This document shows positions 38,277 to 46,960 of a DNA stretch of 55,557 nucleotides, one piece after another (position 1 is the first letter of the stretch; every line of letters begins with the position of its first letter). The position numbers were made by a program, and so were the translations under genes. Below the pieces are notes generated by a model. It saw only the letters and a program-made list of their open reading frames with translations, was not told the origin of the DNA and made no database searches. The stretch covers positions 1-55,557 of the forward strand of contig JAUXWM010000013.1 in NCBI GenBank assembly GCA_030681375.1. Direction: 5' to 3'. Source of the stretch: Gallionella sp. (GTDB taxonomy: Bacteria; Pseudomonadota; Gammaproteobacteria; Burkholderiales; Gallionellaceae).

Positions 38277-39452
38277 ATGACCAGCTTTCTGCCTTTTTCC
38301 AAACCTACCATAGATGAAGCAACCATCGCATCGGTTGCCGACACGCTGCGTTCCGGCTGGATTACCAGCGGGCCCAAGGTGGCCGAGTTCGAGAAACAAC
38401 TTTCTGAATACTTCGGCGGGCGCATCGTGCGTACCTTTAATTCCGGCACCTGAACCATGGAGATCGCGCTGCGCATTGCCGGTATCGGAGCAGGGGATGA
38501 AGTCATCACGACGCCGATCTCGTGGGTGGCGACCGCCAATGTGATCCTGGAAGTGGGCGCGACCCCGGTGTTCGCCGACATCGACCCGGTTACGCGCAAC
38601 ATCGATCTGGATAAGCTGGAGGCGGCGATTACGCCCAAGACGCGCGCCATTATTCCGGTGTATCTGGCGGGCAGGCCGCTGGATATGGACAGGTTGTACG
38701 CAATTGCGAGCAAATATAGCCTGCGTGTGATTGAAGATGCCGCGCAAGCCATCGGCTCGACCTGGCAGGGCAAGCCCATCGGCAGCTTCGGTGATTTCGT
38801 CTCGTTCAGCTTTCAGGCCAACAAAAACATCACCACTTCCGAGGGGGGCTGTCTGGTGCTGAACAACGAGGCGGAAGCCACGCTGGCCGAAAAATACCGG
38901 CTGCAGGGTGTATCGCGCAGCGGATGGGACGGCATAGACGTGGATGTGCTGGGCGGCAAATACAATATGACCGATATTGCCGCCGCCATCGGTCTGGGGC
39001 AGTTCGCGCAGCTGGATAAAATTACCGCGCACCGTCGTAAACTGGCGCAGCATTATTTCAAGGTGCTGGGCAGCGATTTCGAGACTAACACCGGCGCGCA
39101 ACTGCCGCCAAAGGAGTGCGGAGGGGTGGCATCGGAGATGCCGGGTACCCACCGGCCTACCCCTTGCGGGTGCTTCGAATCAACTAACTGGCATCTGTTC
39201 CAGATCGTGTTGCCGGAGCGCATCACCCGTCCCGAATTCATGGAGCGCATGAAGGCGTTCAATATCGGCGTGGGTTTCCATTACGCGCCCATACATTTGT
39301 TCACGCTGTATCGCGATATGGGTTTTCGTGAGGGTATGTTCCCGATTGCCGAGCGCGTCGGAAAACAGATCGTCTCCTTGCCGATGTTTTATGCGATGAC
39401 CGAGGCCGATGTCGAGCGCACCTGCGCGGCGATGCGCGAGGTATTGATTTGA
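38277..39452 (+). pseudogene. arnB: ArnB-like aminotransferase with in-frame TGA and in-frame insertion
   Basis: A DegT/ArnB PLP-dependent aminotransferase frame from ATG at 38277 to TGA at 39450-39452. It is interrupted by an in-frame TGA at 38451-38453, between FNSGT and TMEIALRIAG, where members of this family continue without a break. The Lys that binds PLP is in SFQANKNITTSEGG. A second oddity is an insertion (about 39107-39180) reading KECGGVASEMPGTHRPTPCG between GAQLPP and STNWHLFQIV. The two pieces keep the same frame. ArnB converts UDP-4-keto-pentose to UDP-Ara4N with glutamate. Either the gene is inactive, restarts at ATG 38457, or the stop is a sequence error. Confidence 0.8.
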
Positions 39453-39770
39453 TTGATCGGCGTGCTTGCCATGTCAGTATTGATGAGCGGGTGTCAGGCA
39501 GTGGAACCCGGCGGTTCGGAGGTGGTATTTTCCATAACCCCGAACAAAACGGGGGAGTTCAGGGTCGGCGCCAGCGTGGAGCTTTTCAAAACTGGTGATT
39601 GCACGGGTGCGGCAATCACCAGGACGGCCGACCCGATTACAGTCAAAGTCGCTGTTGGTGTCAGTAAGCTGCCGCTTTATCAGGAAATGTGGGCAGTTTT
39701 CATGAGATTTTTCAATGAGATTATGGCAATCTTAGCCACAGTCGCTTTGTTTTTTTCAGAAGCAAACTGA
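39453..39770 (+). CDS. Small predicted lipoprotein
   Basis: 105 aa from a TTG immediately after the arnB stop; an ATG at 39471 would shorten it by six residues. VLAMSVLMSGCQAVEPGG contains a lipobox-like LMSGC. The rest includes a SFT-type beta region (EVVFSITPNKTGEFRV) and a short hydrophobic helix near the C-terminus (EIMAILATVALFF). No family is recognised. It could be a real short lipoprotein or the remnant of a longer gene. Location between arnB and a toxin-antitoxin pair does not help. Confidence 0.5.
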   Translation: MIGVLAMSVLMSGCQAVEPGGSEVVFSITPNKTGEFRVGASVELFKTGDCTGAAITRTADPITVKVAVGVSKLPLYQEMWAVFMRFFNEIMAILATVALFFSEAN

Positions 39771-39908
39771 AAAAATATTTCCATTCATGAAGGATACAGA
39801 AGCCAAGTAGGGCGGACATATTTTGTTCAGACACGGATTTCGTTTGCCAGCCTCCAACCATCTGTGTATAGTTTTAGTACTTAATCAAGTGCCAAAAAGG
39901 GTCTTAAT

Positions 39909-40181
39909 ATGAATGTCGTGCCTGCGCAGGAAATCAAGCGTCGTGGAATCGCGGCGGTGGATGATCTTATCGCCAAGGGCGATTTGCATGTAATCAGGAA
40001 CAACCAGCCGCAGTATGTAGTGTTGTCTGAGGCGCGCTATCAGGATTTGATCGCCGCAGAACAGGAGTCACATATTGCGCGGGTGCGCGCCTCTTTGGAG
40101 GAAGTCAAAGCGGGTAAGGTCAAAAAATTCAAGTCTGCTGCCGAGTTGCTGGAAGCAATGGATGCAGGCGAAACGGCATAA
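39909..40181 (+). CDS. Phd/YefM-family antitoxin
   Basis: 90 aa. The N-terminal DNA-binding half reads VVPAQEIKRRGIAAVDDLI, then HVIRNNQPQYVVLSEARYQDL, as in Phd/YefM/StbD proteins. The C-terminal half is charged and helical (SLEEVKAGKVKKFKSAAELLEAM), the toxin-binding tail. Its stop overlaps the start of the RelE-like toxin. This is the fifth toxin-antitoxin pair in the window, here within the arn locus. Confidence 0.82.
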   Translation: MNVVPAQEIKRRGIAAVDDLIAKGDLHVIRNNQPQYVVLSEARYQDLIAAEQESHIARVRASLEEVKAGKVKKFKSAAELLEAMDAGETA

Positions 40182-40456
40182 TGTACGCCATCGTTACGCC
40201 CGATCAGTTTCTTCGTCTGGCGCGCAAATTCTTCAAACAACATCCCGACTTGAGACCACGCTTTGCCCGGTTGCTCGACGATTTGCAACATGATCCGTTT
40301 CAAACCAAACTGAAATTGCACGCGCTGAGCGGCAGGCTTGCTGGTTGTTACGCCGTCAGTCTGACTTACAGTTACCGGCTGACGCTGACTTTGATGGTTA
40401 CGGAACAGGAAATCATTCTGCTCGATATCGGCAGCCACGATGAAGTGTATCGTTAG
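40181..40456 (+). CDS. RelE/ParE-superfamily toxin (YafQ/YoeB-like)
   Basis: 91 aa. RelE fold pattern: PDQFLRLARKFFKQHPDLR helix pair, DPFQTKLKLHALSGRLAGCYAVSLTYSYRLTL and EIILLDIGSHDEVYR at the C-terminus, the last segment resembling YafQ-type mRNA interferases (catalytic His in GSHDEVY). It is translationally coupled to the antitoxin. Target not visible from sequence. Confidence 0.85.
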   Translation: MYAIVTPDQFLRLARKFFKQHPDLRPRFARLLDDLQHDPFQTKLKLHALSGRLAGCYAVSLTYSYRLTLTLMVTEQEIILLDIGSHDEVYR

Positions 40457-40548
40457 CCAGGTGGCGCTATTCGCAATGTGGTTAAATGCCGGGCATCGTA
40501 AACTCAGCCCGGCCTACGCGTGCTTTGATTCCCGCTGCCTATTCCCCG

Positions 40549-41685
40549 ATGCGTATCTCTCATCTTAGCCAGCGTCTGCGCGAGCTGGGTGCCAAGCCTT
40601 GTCACGAGGACCGGCTGCTGCGCGGCTGGTCGCAGGTCGCTTCTTACGACAGAAAAAACAGTCCGGCGGAGAATTTCTTTCCGCTGGCGCTGCGCGCTGC
40701 GCTGCCTGCTATCGAGGCGGAGCTGGACGGGCTGGCTAAATTGCAGGGTGAATATCCGGCCAACGGTCATGGGGTGGATACCACCAATAATCATGGAAGT
40801 CATGACCGTTCCCCCACCCCAACCCTCACCCGCATTGCGGGTGAGGGGGCAAACGTAGCGCTCCGCGGATTTTCCGATAACGAAGGCGTGGCAAGATTGC
40901 TGGTGGAACTGAATGACGGGCAGAGGGTGGAGAGCGTGCTGCTGCCGCGCGGCGGGCTGTGCATATCGACGCAGGTGGGGTGTGCCGTTGGGTGCGTGTT
41001 CTGCATGAGCGGACGTAACGGCCTGATCCGCCAGTTGGGCAGTGCGGAGATCGTCGCGCAAGTGGTGCTGGCGCGCAAACGCCGTGCAGTCTCCAAGGTA
41101 GTGTTCATGGGCATGGGTGAACCGGCGCACAATCTGGACAACGTGCTGGAGGCGATTGAGTTGCTCGGTACCATGGGCAACATCGGTCACAAGAATCTGG
41201 TGTTATCGACCGTAGGCGATGTGCGGGTGTTCGAGCGTCTGCCACAGATGATGGTTAAACCTGCTCTGGCGTTATCCCTGCATACTACGGATGCGGCGTT
41301 GCGCGCAAGATTGCTGCCGCATGCACCGGCTATCGCCATCGAAGAGTTGGTTGAGCGCGCAGAACGCTATGCGCGGGCAACGAATTATCCGGTTCAGTAT
41401 CAGTGGACGTTGATCGAGGGCGTGAATGACAGTGATGCCGAGCTTGAAGGGATTGCAAGGCTGCTTACCGGGAAATATGCGGTGATGAACTTCATCCCCT
41501 TCAACCCGGTGGACGGGCTGGCTTATCAGCGCCCTGCGCCAGAGCGGATTGCGGCCATGTCGGACGCTTTGAAGCGTCAGGGTGTTCTGGCCAAAATACG
41601 CGATTCGGCAGGGCAGGAGATAGAAGGTGCGTGCGGGCAGTTGCGCGCGCGGGCAGAGAAGGCCAGGCCTGTCCGTCAGCCTTGA
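40549..41685 (+). CDS. RlmN/Cfr-family radical SAM RNA methyltransferase
   Basis: 378 aa from ATG at 40549; the frame is open to 40486. The radical-SAM motif is CAVGCVFC (C-x3-C-x2-C), with GMGEPAHNLDNVL, a SLHTTDAALRARLLP segment and a C-terminal Cys in EGACGQLRAR that would be the methyl-carrying residue of RlmN. The N-terminal part is atypical: it has an inserted palindrome (40823-40847) coding for TPTLTRIAGEG. Family members methylate A2503 of 23S rRNA or A37 of tRNA. A canonical rlmN may exist elsewhere. It lies between the RelE toxin and arnC. Confidence 0.85.
   Translation: MRISHLSQRLRELGAKPCHEDRLLRGWSQVASYDRKNSPAENFFPLALRAALPAIEAELDGLAKLQGEYPANGHGVDTTNNHGSHDRSPTPTLTRIAGEGANVALRGFSDNEGVARLLVELNDGQRVESVLLPRGGLCISTQVGCAVGCVFCMSGRNGLIRQLGSAEIVAQVVLARKRRAVSKVVFMGMGEPAHNLDNVLEAIELLGTMGNIGHKNLVLSTVGDVRVFERLPQMMVKPALALSLHTTDAALRARLLPHAPAIAIEELVERAERYARATNYPVQYQWTLIEGVNDSDAELEGIARLLTGKYAVMNFIPFNPVDGLAYQRPAPERIAAMSDALKRQGVLAKIRDSAGQEIEGACGQLRARAEKARPVRQP
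40823..40847. repeat. Palindrome inserted in the RlmN-like gene
   Basis: CCCTCACCCGCA and TGCGGGTGAGGG are 12-base complements around one base, within a run CCCCACCCCAACC that is typical of dispersed REP-like repeats. It sits inside the coding frame and does not break it. Confidence 0.85.
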
Positions 41686-41749
41686 TGATCCGTAAACCGG
41701 GCCGGTTCCGATTTCGCTAATTTTGCACTGTACGGTAGAATGCCGACCC

Positions 41750-42736
41750 ATGAATACCCTACAACTTTCCGTCATTATTCCGGTTTATAACGAAGAGCAA
41801 GGTTTGCAGACCCTGTTTGATCGTTTGTATCCGGCGCTCGACAAGCTTAACGTCAGTTATGAGGTCGTTTTTATCAACGATGGCAGCCGTGACCGTTCGG
41901 CGGCGATATTGCGCGAACAGTTTCAGAAACGTCCCGATGAGACGCGAGTAATCCTGTTCAACGGTAATTTCGGTCAGCACATGGCGATCATGGCGGGATT
42001 CGAGCAGTCGCACGGTCAGTGCGTGGTGACGCTGGATGCGGATTTGCAGAATCCGCCGGAAGACATAAGCCTGCTGCTGGAAAAAATGAATGAGGGATAC
42101 GACTATGTCGGCTCTATCCGTCGTCAGCGCAGCGACAGCTGGTGGCGGCATGTCGCGTCCCGCGCGATGAACAGGCTGCGTGAGCGCATTACGCGCATCA
42201 AGATGACCGACCAGGGCTGCATGTTTCGCGCCTATGACCGCCAGATTATCAACGCGATCAACAGCTGCCACGAGGTCAATACTTTTATTCCTGCGCTCGC
42301 TTACAGCTTTGCGCGCAATCCGACCGAGGTGGTGGTGGGGCATGACGAGCGTCTGGCGGGCGAGTCCAAATACTCCTTGTACAGCTTGATCCGCCTGAAC
42401 TTCGATCTGATGACCGGTTTTTCGCTGGTGCCGTTGCAGATATTTTCGATGGCTGGCATGGCCGTGTCGTTATTTTCCGGTATTTTCTTTGTGTTCCTGG
42501 TGGTGCGCCGTCTGATTATCGGCCCTGAAGCGGAAGGCTTGTTCACGCTGTTCGCGCTGGTGTTTTTCATGATAGGTATCACCTTGTTCGGCATCGGTCT
42601 GCTGGGTGAATATATCGGGCGCATCTATCAGCAAGTGCGCCACCGGCCGCGTTATCTGGTTGAGGCAGTGCTGGAAAAACAGGATAGAGGATCGAGGATT
42701 GAGGATAAAGTTAAAAGCGCGGATGCGGTTTCATGA
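41750..42736 (+). CDS. arnC: Undecaprenyl-phosphate Ara4N (formyl) transferase
   Basis: 328 aa from ATG at 41750. The GT2 fold shows SVIIPVYNEEQGL, ADLQNPPED (substrate acidic pair) and GSIRRQRSDSWWR. Two membrane helices near residues 225-290 (VPLQIFSMAGMAVSLFSGIFFVFL part, GITLFGIGLLGEYIG) match ArnC. It moves Ara4FN from UDP onto undecaprenyl phosphate at the cytosolic face of the membrane. The C-terminal ~20 residues are encoded by an inserted repeat (42682-42707). Its stop overlaps the next start by four bases. Confidence 0.9.
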   Translation: MNTLQLSVIIPVYNEEQGLQTLFDRLYPALDKLNVSYEVVFINDGSRDRSAAILREQFQKRPDETRVILFNGNFGQHMAIMAGFEQSHGQCVVTLDADLQNPPEDISLLLEKMNEGYDYVGSIRRQRSDSWWRHVASRAMNRLRERITRIKMTDQGCMFRAYDRQIINAINSCHEVNTFIPALAYSFARNPTEVVVGHDERLAGESKYSLYSLIRLNFDLMTGFSLVPLQIFSMAGMAVSLFSGIFFVFLVVRRLIIGPEAEGLFTLFALVFFMIGITLFGIGLLGEYIGRIYQQVRHRPRYLVEAVLEKQDRGSRIEDKVKSADAVS

Positions 42737-42804
42737 GTGCTCATCACGTTAAAGAGGATACGGCTGATTTGCCTCAATCCTCAGTCCTCAATCCTGCATC
42801 CTCT
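42682..42804. repeat. Inverted GAGGATTGAGGA repeat spanning arnC end and formyltransferase start
   Basis: The left arm GGATAGAGGATCGAGGATTG (42682-42701, continuing GAGGATA) and the right arm CCTCAATCCTCAGTCCTCAA (42772-42791, continuing TCC...) are complementary with few mismatches. The arms encode the end of ArnC and residues ~14-24 of the formyltransferase. Confidence 0.8.
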
Positions 42805-43716
42805 GCCGTTGTCTTCGCCTACCACAACGTCGGCGTGCGTTGTCTCTCCGTGCTGCTGGCGCATGGCGTGGATGTGCAACTGGTGGTCACGCATCGCGAT
42901 AATCCCAATGAGAACATCTGGTTTGAGAGTGTCGCGGAACTGGCGGCTTTGCACGGCATCGCAGTGATTACGCCGGACAATCCTAACGATGTGGCGGTAG
43001 TTGAACAAATCCGCGCCTTGCAGCCGGATTTTTTCTTCTCCTTTTATTACCGCGAAATGCTCAAGGCACCGCTGCTGGCGATCCCAAAACACGGTGCATT
43101 GAATATGCACGGTTCGCTGTTGCCAAAATATCGCGGTCGCGTGCCGGTGAATTGGGCGATAATCCGTGGCGAGACAGAAACAGGCTCGACCTTGCATTAC
43201 ATGACGGAAAAGCCGGATAACGGCGATATTGTCGCGCAACAGGCCGTGCCCATTTTGCCGAACGACACGGCACTGCATGTGTTTCAGAAGGTAACCGTGG
43301 CGGCGGAGATGGCGTTAGAATCGGTGCTCCCTGAATTGCTGGCGGGCAGGGCGCAGGCGGCGAAGCAGGATTTGAGCCTAGGTGGCTATTTTGGCGGCCG
43401 CAATGCAGCGGATGGCGTGATTAACTGGCAGCAAAGCGCGCAGGAGATACATAATCTGGTACGTGCCGTCGCGCCGCCTTATCCGGGGGCGACGACGCAG
43501 CTGGCGGGGAAGCCGATGCGCATTCTGCAAACTTTAGTGACTGGTTGCACTGTTTTCGGCGAGCGGCCTGTTTTCTATGTGAAAGAAGGCCGGGCTTACG
43601 CGATTTGCGGCCAAGGCGTGTTGCGGATTGTGCGTTTTGAGCTGGACGGCGTTGAACTGAGCGCAACGGAATTTGCCGACGTTTATGGTGCGGCACGAAT
43701 TGAATTTAATTGTTAA
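42733..43716 (+). CDS. Formyltransferase, split ArnA N-terminal domain type
   Basis: 327 aa. The N10-formyl-THF transferase core has ALNMHGSLLPKYRGRVPVNW, with the catalytic Asn/His/Asp set (N in ALNMHG, H, D in DNGDIVAQQ) and the substrate site VFAYHNVGVRCL. It would formylate UDP-Ara4N. In enterobacteria this domain is fused to the dehydrogenase as ArnA; here the dehydrogenase is the next gene. Residues 1-24 are partly repeat-derived. Starts in the arnC stop (ATGA overlap). Confidence 0.88.
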   Translation: MSAHHVKEDTADLPQSSVLNPASSAVVFAYHNVGVRCLSVLLAHGVDVQLVVTHRDNPNENIWFESVAELAALHGIAVITPDNPNDVAVVEQIRALQPDFFFSFYYREMLKAPLLAIPKHGALNMHGSLLPKYRGRVPVNWAIIRGETETGSTLHYMTEKPDNGDIVAQQAVPILPNDTALHVFQKVTVAAEMALESVLPELLAGRAQAAKQDLSLGGYFGGRNAADGVINWQQSAQEIHNLVRAVAPPYPGATTQLAGKPMRILQTLVTGCTVFGERPVFYVKEGRAYAICGQGVLRIVRFELDGVELSATEFADVYGAARIEFNC

Positions 43717-43725
43717 GGAAGTGAA

Positions 43726-44766
43726 ATGAAAAAAGTATTGATACTCGGCGTGAACGGCTTTATCGGCCACCATTTGTCCAACCGTATTCTGGCGACGACA
43801 GACTGGGAAGTCTATGGCATGGATATGAGTTCAGAGCGCATCAGCGACTTGATCGGTCATGAGCGTTTTCACTTCTTCGAGGGTGACATTACCATCAACA
43901 AGGAATGGGTTGAGTATCATGTTAAAAAGTGTGATGTGATCCTGCCGCTGGTGGCGATTGCGACACCTTCCACTTACGTCAAACAACCGCTGCGCGTGTT
44001 CGAGCTGGATTTCGAGGCCAACCTGCCTATCGTGCGTGCCGCCGTAAAATACGGCAAGCATCTGGTGTTCCCTTCCACCTCCGAGGTGTACGGCATGTGC
44101 CACGACGAGGAATTCGACCCGGAAGAGTCCGAATTGATCTGCGGCCCGATCAACAAGCCGCGCTGGATTTATTCCTGTTCCAAGCAGTTGATGGATCGCG
44201 TGATCTGGGGCTATGGCATGGAAGGCCTGAATTTTACGCTGTTCCGCCCGTTCAACTGGATCGGCGCCGGTTTGGATTCCATTCATACGCCGAAGGAGGG
44301 CAGCTCGCGCGTAGTGACCCAGTTTTTGGGTCATATCGTGCGCGGTGAGAATATCAGTCTGGTGGATGGTGGTCATCAGAAGCGTGCGTTCACTTACGTA
44401 GATGACGGCATTGCTGCCTTGATGAAGATCATAGCCAACGAGGACGGCGTCGCGACTGGCAAAATTTACAACATCGGTAATCCGCTCAACAACTTCGCCA
44501 TCCGTGATCTCGCCGAGATGATGCTGGCGCTGGCGAATGAATATCCTGAATACCGCGAATCTGCACAAAAGGTGAAAATCATCGAGACCACCGCTGCCGC
44601 CTACTACGGCAAGGGTTATCAGGACGTGCAGAACCGCGTGCCTAAAATCACCAATACCTGCGAAGAGCTGGGCTGGAAGCCGGTCATCAATATGGCGGAT
44701 ACCTTGCGCAATATCTTCGATGCGTATCGCGGCCAGGTTGGTGAAGCACGCAAGTTGATGGACTAA
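43726..44766 (+). CDS. UDP-glucuronate decarboxylase, split ArnA C-terminal domain type
   Basis: 346 aa, SDR fold. NAD-binding GVNGFIGHHL at residues 8-17, active site PSTSEVYGMC (Ser, Glu) and YSCSKQLMDRV (Tyr-x3-Lys), and RPFNWIGAGLDSIHTPKEGSS with the Arg expected in ArnA-type decarboxylases. It oxidises and decarboxylates UDP-glucuronate to the UDP-4-keto-pentose, the substrate of ArnB. Nine bases after the formyltransferase and next to arnD. Confidence 0.93.
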   Translation: MKKVLILGVNGFIGHHLSNRILATTDWEVYGMDMSSERISDLIGHERFHFFEGDITINKEWVEYHVKKCDVILPLVAIATPSTYVKQPLRVFELDFEANLPIVRAAVKYGKHLVFPSTSEVYGMCHDEEFDPEESELICGPINKPRWIYSCSKQLMDRVIWGYGMEGLNFTLFRPFNWIGAGLDSIHTPKEGSSRVVTQFLGHIVRGENISLVDGGHQKRAFTYVDDGIAALMKIIANEDGVATGKIYNIGNPLNNFAIRDLAEMMLALANEYPEYRESAQKVKIIETTAAAYYGKGYQDVQNRVPKITNTCEELGWKPVINMADTLRNIFDAYRGQVGEARKLMD

Positions 44767-45840
44767 ATGCAAAAATCAGGAAGGAAAAGCCGCGAACGTG
44801 GCGTGGTGAACGAGACCGCAGGGGTCTTGCCCGCACCATTAGGGGGCGAATCCCCAAGTTGTTGCGTGAAGGAGCAGGGCGAGAAACCTCTGCAGTCGCT
44901 TTTCAAGAAACTTGAAACGCAAGCCGTAAACCATGAAGGCAAGAAACAACTCGCCCTCAAGGTGGATGTGGACACCTATCGTGGTACCCGTGAAGGGGTG
45001 CCTCGCCTGGTTGAAGTATTGCAACGCTACCACGCGCAGGCTACTTTCTTCTTTACCCTGGGGCCAGATCATATGGGGCGCGCGATTAAACGCGTGTTTC
45101 GTCCCGGCTATCTGAAAAAAGTATCGCGTATGTCGGTGGTGGAACACTACGGCATCAAGACTCTGCTGTATGGTACTTTGCTGCCCGCGCCCGATATCGG
45201 CAAACGCTGCGCCGACATCATGCGGGGCGTGCGCGATGCGGGTTTTGAGGTCGGCATACATTGCTTTGATCATATCAGCTGGCAGGATCATGTGGCCGAC
45301 AAGGATGCCAAGTGGACCGAGCGCGAGCTGCAACGCGCAGTGGATCGTTATACCGAAATTTTTGGTGAGGCGCCCCATGCCCATGCCGCCGCCGGTTGGC
45401 AGATGAATCGTCACGCGTTGCGCCTGATGCAACGCTTGGGCTTCGATTACAGTTCGGATACGCGCGGCACGCATCCCTTTATTCCTACATGGCAGGCTGA
45501 GATCGTCGCCTGTCCGCAATTGCCGACGACCTTGCCTACGCTGGACGAGCTGATTAATCGTGATGGTATTACGCTGGATAATATCGCCGAACATGTTTTG
45601 CGGCTCACGGCCGATGTGCCGCCGACAGGGCACGTTTATACCCTGCATGCCGAGCTGGAGGGCGGTAAGTGGATGCCGATCTTTGAGCAGTTGCTGCAAG
45701 GCTGGCAGGCGCAAGGCTATGAACTGGTTTCGATGCAGCATTATCTGCAGGGTCTGGAAACCTTGCCGCGTCACGAAGTAGTGATGCGTGAAATCGAAGG
45801 GCGTATCGGCAACCTGGCGGTACAGGCCGAAAAAAGCTGA
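44767..45840 (+). CDS. arnD: ArnD-like deformylase (polysaccharide deacetylase family)
   Basis: 357 aa from ATG directly after the upstream stop; residues ~1-57 have no counterpart in the family. The NodB domain begins LALKVDVDTYRGTREGVPR (metal ligand Asp), then VGIHCFDHISWQDH (His ligand motif), SSDTRGTHPF, and HAELEGGKWMP. It removes the formyl group from undecaprenyl-phosphate Ara4FN. An out-of-frame ATG at 44933 near the domain start hints that the native start was lost. The native start of ArnD may therefore differ from this call. Confidence 0.85.
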   Translation: MQKSGRKSRERGVVNETAGVLPAPLGGESPSCCVKEQGEKPLQSLFKKLETQAVNHEGKKQLALKVDVDTYRGTREGVPRLVEVLQRYHAQATFFFTLGPDHMGRAIKRVFRPGYLKKVSRMSVVEHYGIKTLLYGTLLPAPDIGKRCADIMRGVRDAGFEVGIHCFDHISWQDHVADKDAKWTERELQRAVDRYTEIFGEAPHAHAAAGWQMNRHALRLMQRLGFDYSSDTRGTHPFIPTWQAEIVACPQLPTTLPTLDELINRDGITLDNIAEHVLRLTADVPPTGHVYTLHAELEGGKWMPIFEQLLQGWQAQGYELVSMQHYLQGLETLPRHEVVMREIEGRIGNLAVQAEKS

Positions 45841-45900
45841 TTCACAGCGTTAAAGACCCAGTGTGGTATGCCGATAATAGTTTGAAAGCGAGGGGGACCA

Positions 45901-46743
45901 ATGCAAGATAACAAGGCGTTGAATGAATGGGTGCACAAGCTTGGCAAGTGTGAGCTACCCGTATTGAAGCATACCTCCCGTGATCTGGCGGCACTGCGCG
46001 CAGACGATGAAAAGCTGACGGCGCATTCTATTGCGCACGTTATCAAACACGACCCGCTCATGACGCTCAAGTTGTTGCGCTACTTGCAGAGCCACAAACA
46101 CCGCGCGCAAACCACTGATGTGGTTCAGGTCGAGCAGGCTTTGCTGATGCTCGGCATTGAACCGTTTTTCAACCATGTTGCGCCGCAACCGTTGATCGAA
46201 GATCTGCTCAAGACCCATGCCGTGGCACTTCCGCCGCTGCTGCGCATGATACATCGCGCGCATCGCGCCTCCGAATATGCCTATGACTGGGCGGTGTATC
46301 TGCACGACCTGCACTTCGAAGAGCTGCGCGTGGCCGCCTTGCTGCACAATCTCGCTGAGATATTGATGTGGTGCTTTGCACCGGATGCCATGCTGAAAAT
46401 CCGTGATATTCAGCTACACGATAAGGGATTGCGCAGCCACGATGTTCAGGAGCAAGTGCTGGGTTTTCCGCTGAAGGCGCTGCAAAAAACGCTGGTCTCC
46501 CAGTGGTCGCTGCCGGAATTGCTGCTTTCCCTGACCGATGAGCACGCGACCAAACATTCGCGTGTGCGCATCGTTAATCTGGCGATCAATCTGGCGCGTC
46601 ATTCCGCCAATGGCTGGGATGATGCGGCATTGCCGGATGATTACAAGGAGCTGGGTGAATTGCTGCATCTTCCTACCGATCAGGCGATGCTGATGGTCGT
46701 GGCAGATGCGGATCAAGTCTGCGACCTGAGCCGCCCCCACTGA
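45901..46743 (+). CDS. HDOD-domain signalling protein
   Basis: 280 aa. An HDOD fold at about residues 15-210 (CELPVLKHTSRDLAALR, LMTLKLLRYLQSH, ALLMLGIEPFFNHV) with the helical pattern HRASEYAYDWAV and ELRVAALLHNLAEIL. No HD metal pair was seen, as usual for HDOD. The ATG follows GAGGGGGACC. Such proteins often act with cyclic-di-GMP signalling; the next gene is a diguanylate cyclase. Target unknown. Confidence 0.85.
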   Translation: MQDNKALNEWVHKLGKCELPVLKHTSRDLAALRADDEKLTAHSIAHVIKHDPLMTLKLLRYLQSHKHRAQTTDVVQVEQALLMLGIEPFFNHVAPQPLIEDLLKTHAVALPPLLRMIHRAHRASEYAYDWAVYLHDLHFEELRVAALLHNLAEILMWCFAPDAMLKIRDIQLHDKGLRSHDVQEQVLGFPLKALQKTLVSQWSLPELLLSLTDEHATKHSRVRIVNLAINLARHSANGWDDAALPDDYKELGELLHLPTDQAMLMVVADADQVCDLSRPH

Positions 46744-46960
46744 TTTTTTATCCTCGCTCAAGGTGCTCTGCGTCAGTTTCGCGTGTAGCTTGAATTGCTT
46801 GTGCAATCGCTACGGCTTATGATTGCTTACACTAAACAGTGCGCGTTTTTGGAATCTGTATTGAGACTGAGCGTATTGCGGGACCGTGAGCGGCGTTGAT
46901 TTGCATTGTTCGGATATTTCAATGCTCACGCCATGTATCGGATATCGGAGGGCTGCACCA

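Noticed and set aside
38440..38470. Selenocysteine insertion at the arnB TGA
   Set aside because: No clear SECIS hairpin was found in the 40 bases after the TGA, and aminotransferases of this family do not use Sec there. Mutation, restart or sequence error is simpler.
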